DNA of 64,000 nt, taken from NCBI RefSeq assembly GCF_019511645.1, contig NZ_JAEUAX010000005.1, positions 1 through 64,000 of the forward strand. Direction: 5' to 3'. The notes beneath the pieces are model-generated. The model searched no databases and had not been told where the DNA came from. It was given only the letters and a program-made list of their open reading frames with translations. The position numbers and the translations under genes were made by a program. Source of the stretch: Microbacterium ureisolvens (GTDB lineage Bacteria > Actinomycetota > Actinomycetes > Actinomycetales > Microbacteriaceae). Shown in pieces: positions 8,753 to 17,937 of this stretch (positions are counted from its first letter, which is position 1; each line of letters opens with the position of its first letter).

Positions 8753-9118
8753 GTGTGCGATTTTAGAACAAGATTTAGCCGACTATCTACGCCCGCTCTT
8801 CCATCGTCTCAACAGAACCGACCGATCCATCGGCAGCCCAGTGGGCGGCGCCGCCTGGCCTCGGCGCCACCTCACGCGCAATACGCTCGGGTCGATCGTG
8901 CGACCCGAGCGGTTGCTGCCCTGACCACCTTGGCTGCACCTATCGGTCGTTTCCTCCCGACCCACACACGCAATACGCTCGTGGTGAGCCGATGATGAGT
9001 TCGCGCGGGATGCGATTCTCCGAGAATGGCGCGCCGCTGAGACGAGGAGAGCGTCCGCTGGCCACACACGCCAAGACAATCCGAGCGGGCGCGCTCGCCG
9101 AACCAGTGCGAGGGACAG
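8753..9118. other. Divergent intergenic region with a perfect hairpin
   Basis: Between the divergent ImmA/IrrE gene and the plus-strand gene at 9119 I see no convincing coding frame. It holds a perfect 11-bp inverted repeat, CGCTCGGGTCG at 8884-8894 and its complement at 8901-8911, with a 6-base loop and no T tract. Two copies of CGCAATACGCTCG lie near 8877 and 8970. It probably carries both promoters and perhaps an operator. Confidence 0.4.
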
Positions 9119-9529
9119 ATGACCACGACTTTCATCACGACCATAGTCATCGAGCCCGGCTACGATCACCGCGACATCCCTGGCGGGGAGGTGAACCCGC
9201 TAGGACTCGTCTTCAAGCTCGATGGACCAGACGGCCGTGTGATTTCGGTCGTCAACACCGGGTGGGTTAGGCGTCCGCTTACGACTGACCGGTTGCGCGT
9301 TGGCAGTCGTCAGGAACGCGCGAGCCGCCCCGGGGTCGACCATGCGCTAGCCACTCGGTTTCCGATCCCGATTGGTGTCGCCGTCATGCGGTCAGGCGCC
9401 ATCGCTGCGGATGAAGCCGAGGAGATCCACGGCTACAGCGACGAGGTGATGGAGGCGATGTTCGAGGCCGGCGACGAAGGAGTCTTCCGCGTTCTCACGG
9501 AGGTCTATCTCCGGTTCCTCCAGGGATGA
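9119..9529 (+). CDS. Hypothetical protein, 136 residues
   Basis: I do not recognise this protein. The ATG at 9119 follows GAGGGACAG. The N-terminal half (TTFITTIVIEPGYDHRD, then GLVFKLDGPDGRVISVV) is beta-rich and contains WV; the C-terminal half is an acidic helix (SDEVMEAMFEAGDEGVFRVL). No signal peptide or membrane segment is seen. Composition looks coding, with balanced residues rather than arginine-rich noise. It stands alone between the ImmA/IrrE operon and a repeat-bearing noncoding stretch. Confidence 0.55.
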   Translation: MTTTFITTIVIEPGYDHRDIPGGEVNPLGLVFKLDGPDGRVISVVNTGWVRRPLTTDRLRVGSRQERASRPGVDHALATRFPIPIGVAVMRSGAIAADEAEEIHGYSDEVMEAMFEAGDEGVFRVLTEVYLRFLQG

Positions 9530-10421
9530 CGCCGCCAACCAGAACCCTCGACGGAGCCCGTGCCCGCGGCTGCCTGGTGGACATGAACCTGTGACATGCC
9601 GAGGGCTCTTGAGCTTCGGGCTCGAGCTCCGACTGAAGGGCAGCATGTGTGATCCGTGCCGGGCAGCCGGGAACAGCCAAGCGGCGGCGTGCTGGAGCCA
9701 AGGAGGCGCCGTTTCATCACTGTGATCCGTTGCAGCGCGCTCACCGTGGACGCGGTGAGCGCGCGCAGTTCGGCGCCGGCGCTGCCCAGCCGGATGGACG
9801 GGGTCCCGTGCGCGAGGCTCAGCCGTTGAAGGCGATGTGCGGCGATGTGGTCGTGGTCAGCGTTACTGCCGCAGAAGATCGCTGCCCGCGCGTACAAAGT
9901 CGTTGGCCGCACGTGCCAAGTCGTAGGCCGCGCGTGCAAAGTCGTTGGCCGCACGTGCCAGGTCGTAGCTCGCGCGCAGGAAAACGTGGTGGGACGTATC
10001 CGACCACAGCGCAACCCCTCAGCCGAGGAGTTTTGTTGGAGTTTCTGGACATCGGCCCCGTCGCGGTGGACGATGCATGCCCCGTTTCACCGCGGAATTC
10101 CGCGGAAGCTCTACCCGGGCGGAGCACTTGAATGGTTCGCCGCATGTTGGTACGGGTCGCTACGGGTTAGGCCTGACTCCGCGCTGCCGCCTTGACCTCA
10201 TTGGGTTCGCGTGGGTCGCAGGCGCGGCTGGGCTGCGATGGCCGCGGGATGGGCGATCGTGCGCGGCGGCGCCTGAGGATTCTGCGGAGCAGGTTAGGTG
10301 TGCCGGGGCATTCGCAATCCAGCTGTTCTGAGACGGTACCTGCGATCGAACTGCCCAGAGGGATCGGGAAGCGGCCGAGATTGCGGACGCGGTACCGATG
10401 CAGCGTGCCACCGCGCCGAGG
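9530..10421. other. About 0.9 kb without a convincing gene
   Basis: Frames here are arginine- and cysteine-rich and mutually overlapping. The only structured element is the 21-bp tandem repeat at 9891-9974. On the minus strand an open frame without ATG or GTG spans 9863-10018; it reads the repeat as YDLARAANDFARAA, possibly the tail of a decayed helical protein. Confidence 0.5.
9891..9974. repeat. Four tandem copies of a 21-bp repeat
   Basis: Units at 9891-9911, 9912-9932, 9933-9953 and 9954-9974 follow the pattern CGTGCnAAGTCGTnGGCCGCn and alternate in an A-B-A-B manner, so the higher-order period is 42 bp. The length is a multiple of three. On the minus strand one frame gives seven-residue repeats (YDLARAA / NDFARAA) with heptad character. 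There are no spacers, so it is not a CRISPR array. Confidence 0.8.
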
Positions 10422-10928
10422 CTACGAGAAGGCCAGCGCAGTTGCTAGCACTCCGACCGACAGCAGAGCTACCGCCGGGACGAGTGCAGTCCAGCGGTGT
10501 CCCGAGAAACCCAGCGTAAAGAGCCCGGATGCCACGGCGAATCCGGGAGCCGTTGAGGCGACCGACAAGGCGACGCCACGCACGGGCTGCCCGCCCCAGA
10601 CCGCGAATCCCCATAGGGCTACTCCCCACATGAATGTAACGACGAAAAGCGCCACTCCGACGCCTTGGAGCCACCGACGAAGGGGACGAACGCCAGCCGA
10701 TTCATCTGTCCAGGTCGCGATCACCACGCCAAGCGTTACAACGGCGACGGCTGACAACACCAGGTACTGACTCCAGATTGGCCAGCGATCGGCCGCGTTG
10801 TAACCCCATGGCACATGTCCGGTGGCGCCTAACCAGTCGAGCGCGATCACCGTCACCGTCGACGCAACCAAAGCGGCCGCTGTCACCGCGTGGCGCCAGC
10901 GCGGCCGAGATCGCATTGTCACCGTCAT
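10422..10928 (-). CDS. Small multi-pass membrane protein of unknown function
   Basis: The product has 168 residues with four or five predicted membrane segments, for example HAVTAAALVASTVTVIAL, YLVLSAVAVVTLGVVIA, VGVALFVVTFMWGVALWGF and ALVPAVALLSVGVLATALAF. The ATG at 10928 overlaps the TGA of the preceding Rv2525c-like gene by four bases (ATGA), so the two are translationally coupled and probably functionally linked. No family was recognised. A membrane partner or immunity-like role for the large neighbour is only inference. Confidence 0.75.
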   Translation of the reverse strand: MTVTMRSRPRWRHAVTAAALVASTVTVIALDWLGATGHVPWGYNAADRWPIWSQYLVLSAVAVVTLGVVIATWTDESAGVRPLRRWLQGVGVALFVVTFMWGVALWGFAVWGGQPVRGVALSVASTAPGFAVASGLFTLGFSGHRWTALVPAVALLSVGVLATALAFS

Positions 10929-13276
10929 ATCCTGTCCCAGATCGCATCGGCGAAGCCCGTCGCGACATCGATGGCGACCTGGCCCAACGGTTTCGGCACC
11001 GAGACCTTCAGAGACACCGGGAAGTCGATCCACGGCCAACCTGAGCCGAAGAGCTGAGTCGCGGCGCTGATCGCGTTGGCCTTCGTGCCGAACCTCTCGG
11101 ACGCGAAGGTGCCGAACCGCGGAATCGCGCCCACCTCGATCTCCCTTACGACGTCCGAGACCGCGCGGTACCCGGCACCCGTGATCCGTCGCGCGCAGAG
11201 GTAGGCATCGACGTCTGCGACAAGGTCCTCGGCATCGAAACTCGTGCCCGCGGCCCCGACGTTGTCGCGGAACCACTGCGCGACCGATCCGGTGAAGCCG
11301 GGCAACAGAGTCTTGGAGAAGTCTTCCCAGAGCGTCGCCAGATCGAGGCCCCAGCCGCCGAGATCGCCGGTGGTGATGGAAGGGTCGGCTTGCGGCACGC
11401 CCCAAGTCATGTAGGAGCGAGTCGATGCGGCCCAGTGGCTAATCCGGGTGCGCGAGCTGTCCGGTGGTGATGACGCCTTCGACTCGTAGTCGCCACGCCC
11501 AAGTGCAATGCCGCTCGCCGCTGCAGCCGGTAGGCCAGGGACAAGTTCTGGCAGCGGCGTGTACACGTTCCAGAGCGCGTCGGAGTCGCCCGTCGGATGC
11601 ACCGCGGGCTGCCAGTAGTGCTCGCGCTGCATCCGGTGGAGGACGTACTCGTTGATGTTTCCCTCGGCGTAGGGGCTGAGGCGGGCGGACTGCTCGGCCA
11701 AGATGCACTGTTCCGTGAGGAACCAGAAGTAGTCCTCGTCGAAGGTCGTTCCCATGCCGGGGACGGTTCGCACCGGCGTCTTCAAGACCCCCGCCTGTCC
11801 GACCGGTGCCGCCCGCGACGACTGCACGTTCCGGTCTATCTCCATGGTGGTGCCTGCCAGGATGGTGTTCTTGATCTGGTCGTAGGACCAGGACGGCGGC
11901 AGACTGTATCCCAGGTTTCCGCTCCATCCCCAGGACATGGAGGCGATGAACGCTTCCGATGCGAGGCCGGCGTTGATCACACGCGCACACACGTTGCGTG
12001 TTCCGTAGATTCCCACTGCATACGGTGTGCGGGAGGAGTTGAGACTGCTCTTGACGCCCTCGAAGTATGGGATGACGCTCGCGGTGATTGCAGCGTCAGT
12101 GGCGTCGAAGTCGACAGCGAAGAATACGGTCGCGCCCTCCTTGAAGCCAAGTTGACGCAGGCGGCGCAGTGCCTGGAATCCGTGATCCCTCCCCTTCGTC
12201 TCCGTGAAGTCGGCGGCCGACGTATTGGCTTCCTGCATGATCGGGAACGTCTTCAGGCCGGCACCAAAAATCGCCTCGAGCTCCCCTGGCGAGTACCGCT
12301 TACTGGCGACCGTCAGGTATCGACCGACCGTGCGGTACCCGTTCGCGTAGAGAGCTGCACAGAGCGAGCTGTTCAACTGCGTGGCCATATCGCTGGCTGC
12401 GGCCGGACGGTTCTCGTCACCCGTGCTGATGAGCAGCGACGCCCAGGTTTGAAAGTCACCCGAACCAGTGGCAGACAGTTCCGCGAATCCTTGAAAGCTC
12501 AGCGCCGAGTTGCGGGTGGCAGCGTCGAACTGGCCAGTGAATGGTGCGTCGTACCCGTTGAAACGCAATGCCGCCTGAAAGAGGCGGACCCAGTTCTTGG
12601 TGCCGTCCACGCTCCCCAGGCTGACCAGCGCCTGGGTTTGGAGAGCCGAACGGGTTCCGGGTCCGAAATTGCCGTTGGCGACTCCGTCGGCCATGTTCGC
12701 CTCGTACTGGATGGCGTACATGAGGCCCTGCTGCGTGTTTCGCGAGTAGAGCCCATCGCACGGCAAGATAGCGAAATCGGCACGACCGACGTATTTGTTG
12801 TTCAGCCACTGCTGAGCCTCTCGGCGAGAAGAGCCTCCTCCGGGCAGAAGCTTGAACGCGTCCATGTTGAGGAGTGCCTTCATGACCTTTGGTGAGATGG
12901 ACTGCACGGGGTAGAAGCCGATATCGCCCGTAAGGAAGCTGATGCCGGCCGCCACATCCGAGTCGAAGACGCCTCGGGTGAACCCGCCGTGGTACCCCTT
13001 ACACCACAACCCACCCTGCGCGATGCGTAGGACATTCGTGTTCGTGGTCAACGCGCTGACCGAACCGATCTGACTCGTGAACCGAGAAAGCGTGGTCGGG
13101 CCAAAGTTGTCGGACAACGTTGTGATTCCGAGCTCGATCTGGAGGGCGCGCACCAGCCCGTTCATCGTGCCCCAGCCTGTTTGCCCGTCGACCTGCACCG
13201 TCACCCACTGCGGGTGCGAGGAGTACGCGGTGTTCAGCCACTGCTGAGTCGTGCGGACCTGAGGATCATCAAACAT
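10925..13276 (-). CDS. Peptidoglycan-binding repeats plus Rv2525c-like glycoside hydrolase-like domain (DUF1906)
   Basis: This 783-residue protein has four degenerate peptidoglycan-binding-like modules at about residues 5-70, 75-140, 150-220 and 225-285 (QQWLN...GxFGPxT patterns). A DUF1906 / Rv2525c-like TIM-barrel follows at about 295-485 (GYRTVGRYLTVASKRYS, ATVFFAVDFDAT with Asp389 and Asp391, TPYAVGIYGTRNV). The last 290 residues are unrecognised. No signal peptide is seen, so export would need a specialised route or release by lysis. AGGAGTGACC precedes the ATG. It sits between a Tat-exported protein 9 bases upstream and a coupled membrane protein, suggesting a cell-wall-directed operon. 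Confidence 0.8.
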   Translation of the reverse strand: MFDDPQVRTTQQWLNTAYSSHPQWVTVQVDGQTGWGTMNGLVRALQIELGITTLSDNFGPTTLSRFTSQIGSVSALTTNTNVLRIAQGGLWCKGYHGGFTRGVFDSDVAAGISFLTGDIGFYPVQSISPKVMKALLNMDAFKLLPGGGSSRREAQQWLNNKYVGRADFAILPCDGLYSRNTQQGLMYAIQYEANMADGVANGNFGPGTRSALQTQALVSLGSVDGTKNWVRLFQAALRFNGYDAPFTGQFDAATRNSALSFQGFAELSATGSGDFQTWASLLISTGDENRPAAASDMATQLNSSLCAALYANGYRTVGRYLTVASKRYSPGELEAIFGAGLKTFPIMQEANTSAADFTETKGRDHGFQALRRLRQLGFKEGATVFFAVDFDATDAAITASVIPYFEGVKSSLNSSRTPYAVGIYGTRNVCARVINAGLASEAFIASMSWGWSGNLGYSLPPSWSYDQIKNTILAGTTMEIDRNVQSSRAAPVGQAGVLKTPVRTVPGMGTTFDEDYFWFLTEQCILAEQSARLSPYAEGNINEYVLHRMQREHYWQPAVHPTGDSDALWNVYTPLPELVPGLPAAAASGIALGRGDYESKASSPPDSSRTRISHWAASTRSYMTWGVPQADPSITTGDLGGWGLDLATLWEDFSKTLLPGFTGSVAQWFRDNVGAAGTSFDAEDLVADVDAYLCARRITGAGYRAVSDVVREIEVGAIPRFGTFASERFGTKANAISAATQLFGSGWPWIDFPVSLKVSVPKPLGQVAIDVATGFADAIWDRI

Positions 13277-13285
13277 TGGTCACTC

Positions 13286-14269
13286 CTAAGAAAATTGAGA
13301 AGCGGAGTAATCGCTGAGCGGGGATCCAGAGGCTGTCACCGGGGCACACTGCATCGCACCCGTGCCGCGGACGCCGACGAGGCCGCCGTCCGGCGGACGA
13401 ACGATCACTGTAGGCAGTGCCTGCAAGTTGGGCTTGCCGAAACCGATTCCAGCGAGCGGTCGCTCCAAGGTCACGACGTCACCCGGAGCAACAGGCTCGG
13501 TCATTTTGATGACGATCTCCGAGTGTCGCCCGTGCCGGGACTGGGTCTCTGACAGGTTGCGACTACTCGCTCGGAAATTGGCGGCGGCCGCCGAGGGCAG
13601 CGTCGCTACGATCGCGGTCCCGTCGGGAATCGGGTAGGGCCCTACGCTGCTCACCTGGATCAGATGGGGGGTAGCAGTACCGTCCACCTCGCCCCAGGTC
13701 ACAGCGAGCACCGCGCCCCACGGGGCGGCGGGCTCCACGACGGAGCCGAAATCGGTGTCAAAAGTGCCGAAAGTACCGCTGCCGGACAGCGTCGTCGCCC
13801 TTACTTCGCCGATGTTCTCCTGCGGGTACAGCGCCTTGACACCGGGCGAGAAGTGAATTGTCTCCGTTCCCGCGTCCACGTCGAACTCGGCTCCTCCGGT
13901 GGACGACGGCTTGAGCTCGAGATTTCGGAGGCCATCACGGCCCTCCGCGAGGGCGCGACCGGAAACGTCGAACAACCGCGGATCCCAGGCGAGTGAGGCG
14001 CGAAAGCCGTGCGCCCGGGCGTCCGCAGGCACCGACCAACTCCGCGGGAAGTTCGTGGTGTACTGACTCGTCCAATCGGGACTGAACGACTGAGTGGCGA
14101 GCATTCCCGCCAGTGGCCCCGGCGGCGTTGCTGGTTGCACAGCGGTTGCAGGCGACGGGGACACGACCTCGGAGGCGCTAACAAATGCCACCGCCCCTGT
14201 AACCCCGACAAGAAACCCGCGTCGAGAAAAAGTGATCTCCCGCACACGGTTCGCCCAGGGATTCGGCAT
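13286..14269 (-). CDS. Tat-exported protein of unknown function
   Basis: From the ATG at 14269, preceded by GAAGGAGTCCTG, the product has 327 residues. The N-terminus carries a twin-arginine signal (TFSRRGFLVGVTGAVAFVSA) ending near residue 45. The mature part is beta-rich (FSPDWTSQYTTNFPRSW, GAVLAVTWGEVDG, EIVIKMTEPVAPGDVVTLE) and looks like an immunoglobulin-like or adhesin-type exported domain; I recognise no family. It is the first gene of the operon with the peptidoglycan-binding/DUF1906 protein and a membrane protein, so it probably acts outside the membrane with them. Confidence 0.78.
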   Translation of the reverse strand: MPNPWANRVREITFSRRGFLVGVTGAVAFVSASEVVSPSPATAVQPATPPGPLAGMLATQSFSPDWTSQYTTNFPRSWSVPADARAHGFRASLAWDPRLFDVSGRALAEGRDGLRNLELKPSSTGGAEFDVDAGTETIHFSPGVKALYPQENIGEVRATTLSGSGTFGTFDTDFGSVVEPAAPWGAVLAVTWGEVDGTATPHLIQVSSVGPYPIPDGTAIVATLPSAAAANFRASSRNLSETQSRHGRHSEIVIKMTEPVAPGDVVTLERPLAGIGFGKPNLQALPTVIVRPPDGGLVGVRGTGAMQCAPVTASGSPLSDYSASQFS

Positions 14270-14304
14270 CAGGACTCCTTCGTATTGCGATAGTGCGGCG
14301 CCGG

Positions 14305-14397
14305 CTAGATCCAGTCGCCGTTGTCGCGCAGGTGAGATACGAGCACGCCTGCCATCAGCGGGGTGTCCATGCGAGAGGCGTCGGGGTCGAGCGTCAT
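14305..14397 (-). CDS. Possible 30-residue mini-protein
   Basis: A short frame reads MTLDPDASRMDTPLMAGVLV followed by SHLRDNGDWI and a stop. Its composition looks coding, but no ribosome site precedes the ATG; an in-frame GTG three codons upstream is an alternative. It lies just upstream of the Tat-exported gene on the same strand. It could be a real small peptide or a fragment of a lost gene. Confidence 0.2.
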   Translation of the reverse strand: MTLDPDASRMDTPLMAGVLVSHLRDNGDWI

Positions 14398-15299
14398 CGG
14401 GAGCACTGTAGCCAGCGACGACGGTCAGCGGATGCCGGACTACCTGGTCCGATTGGGATGGTTCGGACGGGTCCATCGGTGCTGCGGGTTGTAGGTCCTG
14501 GCGCGTCGGCCTCTGCCAGCAGGAATCTCCGGCTCGGCGTCTCCCAACTATGCGCCTCAACCTGGTCGGGACTTCCGTGCGCCGGGTTGAGAAAACCTCA
14601 GTCAGATTTCATCCAAATGCACTACCCGGACCACAGGTCCCAAGTGCCACGGTGTCGGTGTCTCCCCGTGACGGCCGAATTCCTCGTCGCGATACACATG
14701 CCCGACGCCGACTCGGTCGCAGCACGTAGTGTTTCGGGTATGGGTTGCCTTCCACGGCCCCACCGATGCTGTTGGATTCGATGATTCCGCGTTCGACGCG
14801 GTGTCCGAAAATGGTCCCGGCGTCAAGCGGACCTCGAACCGCAATTCGCAAGCCACCCGTGCTGAAACGGAGTGCCCCGATCAATTGCCGCCCAGCTTTG
14901 GTCGTGAGTGGGACTTGCGGTGTCGAACCGCCAGCGCGCCGCACAGCCGCTCACCGGAGACTCACGCCCGTACACCTGGTCAGCCCTAAAACCACCCTTC
15001 GTCAGTCAGCTTTCGAACGTTGGGTTGGTCCCGGACGTGTCGGCGACGCTCGAAAGGCGGCCATTGCGACGACCGCTGGAATGCGGGCCGTCCTCTTGGC
15101 CTAGATCTCAAGCATCGTCAACAGGACGCTCGTCGAGCAGACGATGGTCTTGAAGGTGACCGTTCGAGCATCGGCTGTGTAGATGCGGCACTCACCGCCG
15201 TAGTAAGGCGTATGTCTCAAGAACGACTTGTCCTCCGGTACGAGTAGACCGCCGCCGGAAACCTCTGCCCACTCCGATCGTTTGGTACGAGCCGACCAC
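14398..15299. other. About 0.9 kb without a recognisable gene
   Basis: I see only overlapping low-complexity frames on both strands and no ribosome site next to a plausible start. No repeat or clear hairpin stands out. It may be remnant DNA of a decayed gene. Confidence 0.4.
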
Positions 15300-15506
15300 C
15301 TAGTCTCCGGTCACGGACGAGAGCAGATTCCCGACGGTGACAACTCCGTCGCTTCCGGCGCCTGATGTTCCAGCTGCGGCGCTCAACTGAGTCCGCAGGT
15401 TATCGTCAGCAAAAGCAGCCGCTTCTCGATCGGCAGTACGGGGAGCATCACTGGGTCTTGTCCCGAGTTTTCCGATGAGGGGGAGGAGACCCAAGCAAAC
15501 CACCAC
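15300..15506 (-). CDS. Possible small membrane-anchored or secreted protein
   Basis: A 68-residue frame starts GTG GTG GTT and reads a short hydrophobic segment (VVCLGLLPLIGKLG) followed by a polar Ala/Asp-rich tail ending VTVGNLLSSVTGD. The balanced composition suggests coding. The start lacks a clear ribosome site and an in-frame TAG lies five codons upstream, so it may be the tail of a broken gene. Confidence 0.35.
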   Translation of the reverse strand: MVVCLGLLPLIGKLGTRPSDAPRTADREAAAFADDNLRTQLSAAAGTSGAGSDGVVTVGNLLSSVTGD

Positions 15507-15618
15507 GCTGGGGGCTACCAGGTGGCACCCACAGGTAGACCGAGGACGAACGTGGAGCGGTCGTTCCGATTACCCGCCCTGATCTGCGTCGTCGGCGCTT
15601 CAGCGAGCTAAGAAGCGT

Positions 15619-15987
15619 TCAGTCTTGATATTGAAGGTCGCCCTGGAACAACCTCCCGTAGCCGAGTTGGGTGCTTGGGTAGAACCGCGCGGCGACGGAG
15701 AGTTGGACATTGTAGGGATGGTGGAGATTCCCGTTGGCCTGACGGAAGTTGTACCACGTTCCGATGTTCGCCTTCTTGAGGACCATCCATTGCGTGACCA
15801 GCGTTCCGCTCTGATGGAGGGCGATATGGAAGGTCCAGTCGGTGTTGTCGGTCGTAGTGTCGGGAGCGAAGATCTTGTCCAAGCGGAACTTGCTGTATCC
15901 CATGAACAGTCGCGGGTTGGCGAAGTAGATGACGGGGGAGGTCGACCAGAAGGTGCCTCCCTGGATGTCATAGGCGATTGCGGCCAT
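15619..15987 (-). CDS. Hypothetical protein, 122 residues, aromatic-rich
   Basis: The ATG at 15987 follows AGGAAGGAACACGC. The product, beginning MAAIAYDIQGGTFWSTSP, is rich in Tyr, Phe, Trp and Gln with no charged low-complexity runs, and reads as a compact beta-sheet protein. There is no signal peptide. No family is recognised. It lies about 90 bases downstream of the LysM-like lipoprotein gene on the same strand and may share its transcript. Confidence 0.68.
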   Translation of the reverse strand: MAAIAYDIQGGTFWSTSPVIYFANPRLFMGYSKFRLDKIFAPDTTTDNTDWTFHIALHQSGTLVTQWMVLKKANIGTWYNFRQANGNLHHPYNVQLSVAARFYPSTQLGYGRLFQGDLQYQD

Positions 15988-16076
15988 GCGTGTTCCTTCC
16001 TGTCGTTCTCGTGCCTGTTTAGGCAGCATCGAATACCCCGGCGGTGGCCCGAGGCGAGATTCTTGACGGTGCTCGG

Positions 16077-16721
16077 TCAGCGCTGGGGTGGGATGTGCCC
16101 AGCCCCATATCCAGGCGGGTTGTCTTGAGCGACCCCATTCACGTCCCCGACTGTTGTCATGGTGTCAGCGGACAGATTGATGGTGTCTCCTACATACAGG
16201 TCCGTTGTGCCGCGCCTGATGCTGTTCACGAACTGCAGATAGAACCCGGGCGTGCAGAACCGCATCTCGATGCTGGTGAAGTCATCGCCGGCAGCGACGA
16301 TGTAGGCGACCGGCTGCCCGTCCTCGTCGTATGTCGCTGTTCCCGTCGCCCCCGGTTGCGAGCCTCCGTCGACGAGCGTCTCGGGCACGGCGTAACCGAG
16401 ATAGCGGTTCGGGTCGTCGGGATCCGCGGAGATCGCGCCCGCCCCGCAAACGTACGAGTGGGTTGCGTCCCATTGACGTGTCGTCAAATCGAACGGGTTC
16501 GTCGTCGCGGTTGCAGATGACACCGCGCTGTCATCGACAGTCGCCGAATCGAGCGCCAGCGACGCGCAGCCGCTAAGGACGGCGGCGGCAAGCGTCACCC
16601 CGACAACCGTTGCTGGAATGGTCGTTGCGCGTGGCAATCGGGCTGCGCACCGACGTCTTGAGCGGACGTCTGGGTCGAGACGGTTGGGCGCAAGACCACG
16701 TGAGGGCGCCGTGGCGGTCAT
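16077..16721 (-). CDS. Lipoprotein with C-terminal LysM-like domain
   Basis: The 214-residue product has an N-terminal membrane-targeting segment and a lipobox ending LSGC at about residue 52, preceded by an unusually long basic N-terminus. The C-terminal 60 residues resemble a LysM module: AYIVAAGDDFTSIEMRF, then LYVGDTINLS. LysM modules bind peptidoglycan, so the protein is probably lipid-anchored and wall-binding. Its start overlaps the stop of the upstream Tat-exported gene by four bases (ATGA), implying coupling. Confidence 0.75.
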   Translation of the reverse strand: MTATAPSRGLAPNRLDPDVRSRRRCAARLPRATTIPATVVGVTLAAAVLSGCASLALDSATVDDSAVSSATATTNPFDLTTRQWDATHSYVCGAGAISADPDDPNRYLGYAVPETLVDGGSQPGATGTATYDEDGQPVAYIVAAGDDFTSIEMRFCTPGFYLQFVNSIRRGTTDLYVGDTINLSADTMTTVGDVNGVAQDNPPGYGAGHIPPQR

Positions 16722-17284
16722 GCCGGGTGGACCGCCTCCATCAGGCGGCTGAAGTCACGTTCCGCCACGCCGCCTCGGGCTGTCGGGTTACCGCCGCGGG
16801 CTGGACCGATGGTCACGGTGACGAACAGGTTGTCGGGGTCATCGATCAGCCCCCGACGCGTCGAGCTGTTGTACCCGGACTCGAGCGCGTCAAGCAAGCG
16901 ATCGGCCTCCGCGTCGTCGCCTCGCAGGTGCGCGTCCTGCGCCGCGGTCGCGACGGCACGCTGCCAGTAGAGATAGGCCTCGAACTCACCCGTCCCCTGC
17001 TCCCACATCACGTTCGGCTCCGGCTCGCGCACAGCAGACTCCGCGGGAAACGACCATCCCGTAGGCAATGGAAGTCTGAAGTTGGAGATCGCGGCGCGAT
17101 ACTCCGCATGCACACCATCGATATCGATGAAGCCCTCGAGCCCGGAGCCTTCCGCGGCCGCCCCGGCTGGTGCCGCTGCCGCACCAGCGCTCGGAATCCA
17201 CGCTCCGAGGACGATCCCCGATCCGACTGCAGCGACCTGAAGAAGTGTGCGCCGTGAGATCGCGACTGGATCTGTGTTGGGCAT
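16718..17284 (-). CDS. Tat-exported protein of unknown function, 188 residues
   Basis: The N-terminus carries a twin-arginine signal (ISRRTLLQVAAVGSGIVLGA) followed by an AxA-type cleavage region. The mature part contains an acidic helix (AQDAHLRGDDAEADRLLDAL) and a segment VTVTIGPARGGNP; no family is recognised. GGAGGGA precedes the ATG at 17284. It is the first gene of a pair with the LysM-like lipoprotein, so both products probably meet at the cell wall. Confidence 0.75.
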   Translation of the reverse strand: MPNTDPVAISRRTLLQVAAVGSGIVLGAWIPSAGAAAAPAGAAAEGSGLEGFIDIDGVHAEYRAAISNFRLPLPTGWSFPAESAVREPEPNVMWEQGTGEFEAYLYWQRAVATAAQDAHLRGDDAEADRLLDALESGYNSSTRRGLIDDPDNLFVTVTIGPARGGNPTARGGVAERDFSRLMEAVHPA

Positions 17285-17937
17285 TGGGCATCCCTCCGTG
17301 GAGGCCGACCCGGTGTGGGGCCAGCTTTGGCTTAGACGGGCTCGAGACCGGCTGACTGGAAGCTACCGGAATCTGCAAGTCGGGTGACATGGGCCCGTCC
17401 GCGCACGCGGCGTGGCGCCGGCGCCCACTTCGCACATAGCGCTCGCCGGATTCGTGCCACTCCCCCCGACGCGGGAGACACGCCACGGTCCCTGATGCGA
17501 GCTCCCCGGCCGGGATGCGTCGTCGCGCTGACGCGTGCAGGATCGCTGCCCGCATCGCTCGGCCCTGGAGGCCTTGTGGCAGGCGGGAAGCGACCGTCGC
17601 GGCGGGAACTGTGTGACTGGTCCGCCCGGGCTCCGCCCGTGCCTACCGGAGCGGTGCGGTCTGATGCCGGGTCGCGTAGAGCGAGCACCCATGCGACTGC
17701 GCCGAAATCGCATCGGTGCTCGTCAGCGCGCGGAGCAAGCCGTCAAACACTCGCCGACTTTTCATCCAATTGGACGACTACTCCCGCATCGCGGCTGCCT
17801 CAGCGGAGCCGCCGGATTGGCATCGAGCGACCCCAGCATTGCCCGAGAAACGAACGCGCACGTTGTCGTCCACGGCAGGCGGCACCATTCAGTGGGCGGT
17901 GAGACCGGCATCATGATTCGGCGGCTCATGGATGCAT
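17285..17937. other. About 0.65 kb intergenic, nothing clear
   Basis: Open frames here are arginine-, proline- and serine-rich on both strands and have no ribosome sites. I see no repeat, hairpin or RNA gene. The right part probably holds the end of the MacB-like transcript and the left part the promoter of the Tat-exported gene. Confidence 0.4.

Noticed and set aside
9891..9974. CRISPR array
   Set aside because: The repeats are directly adjacent with no spacers, and no cas genes are in the window.
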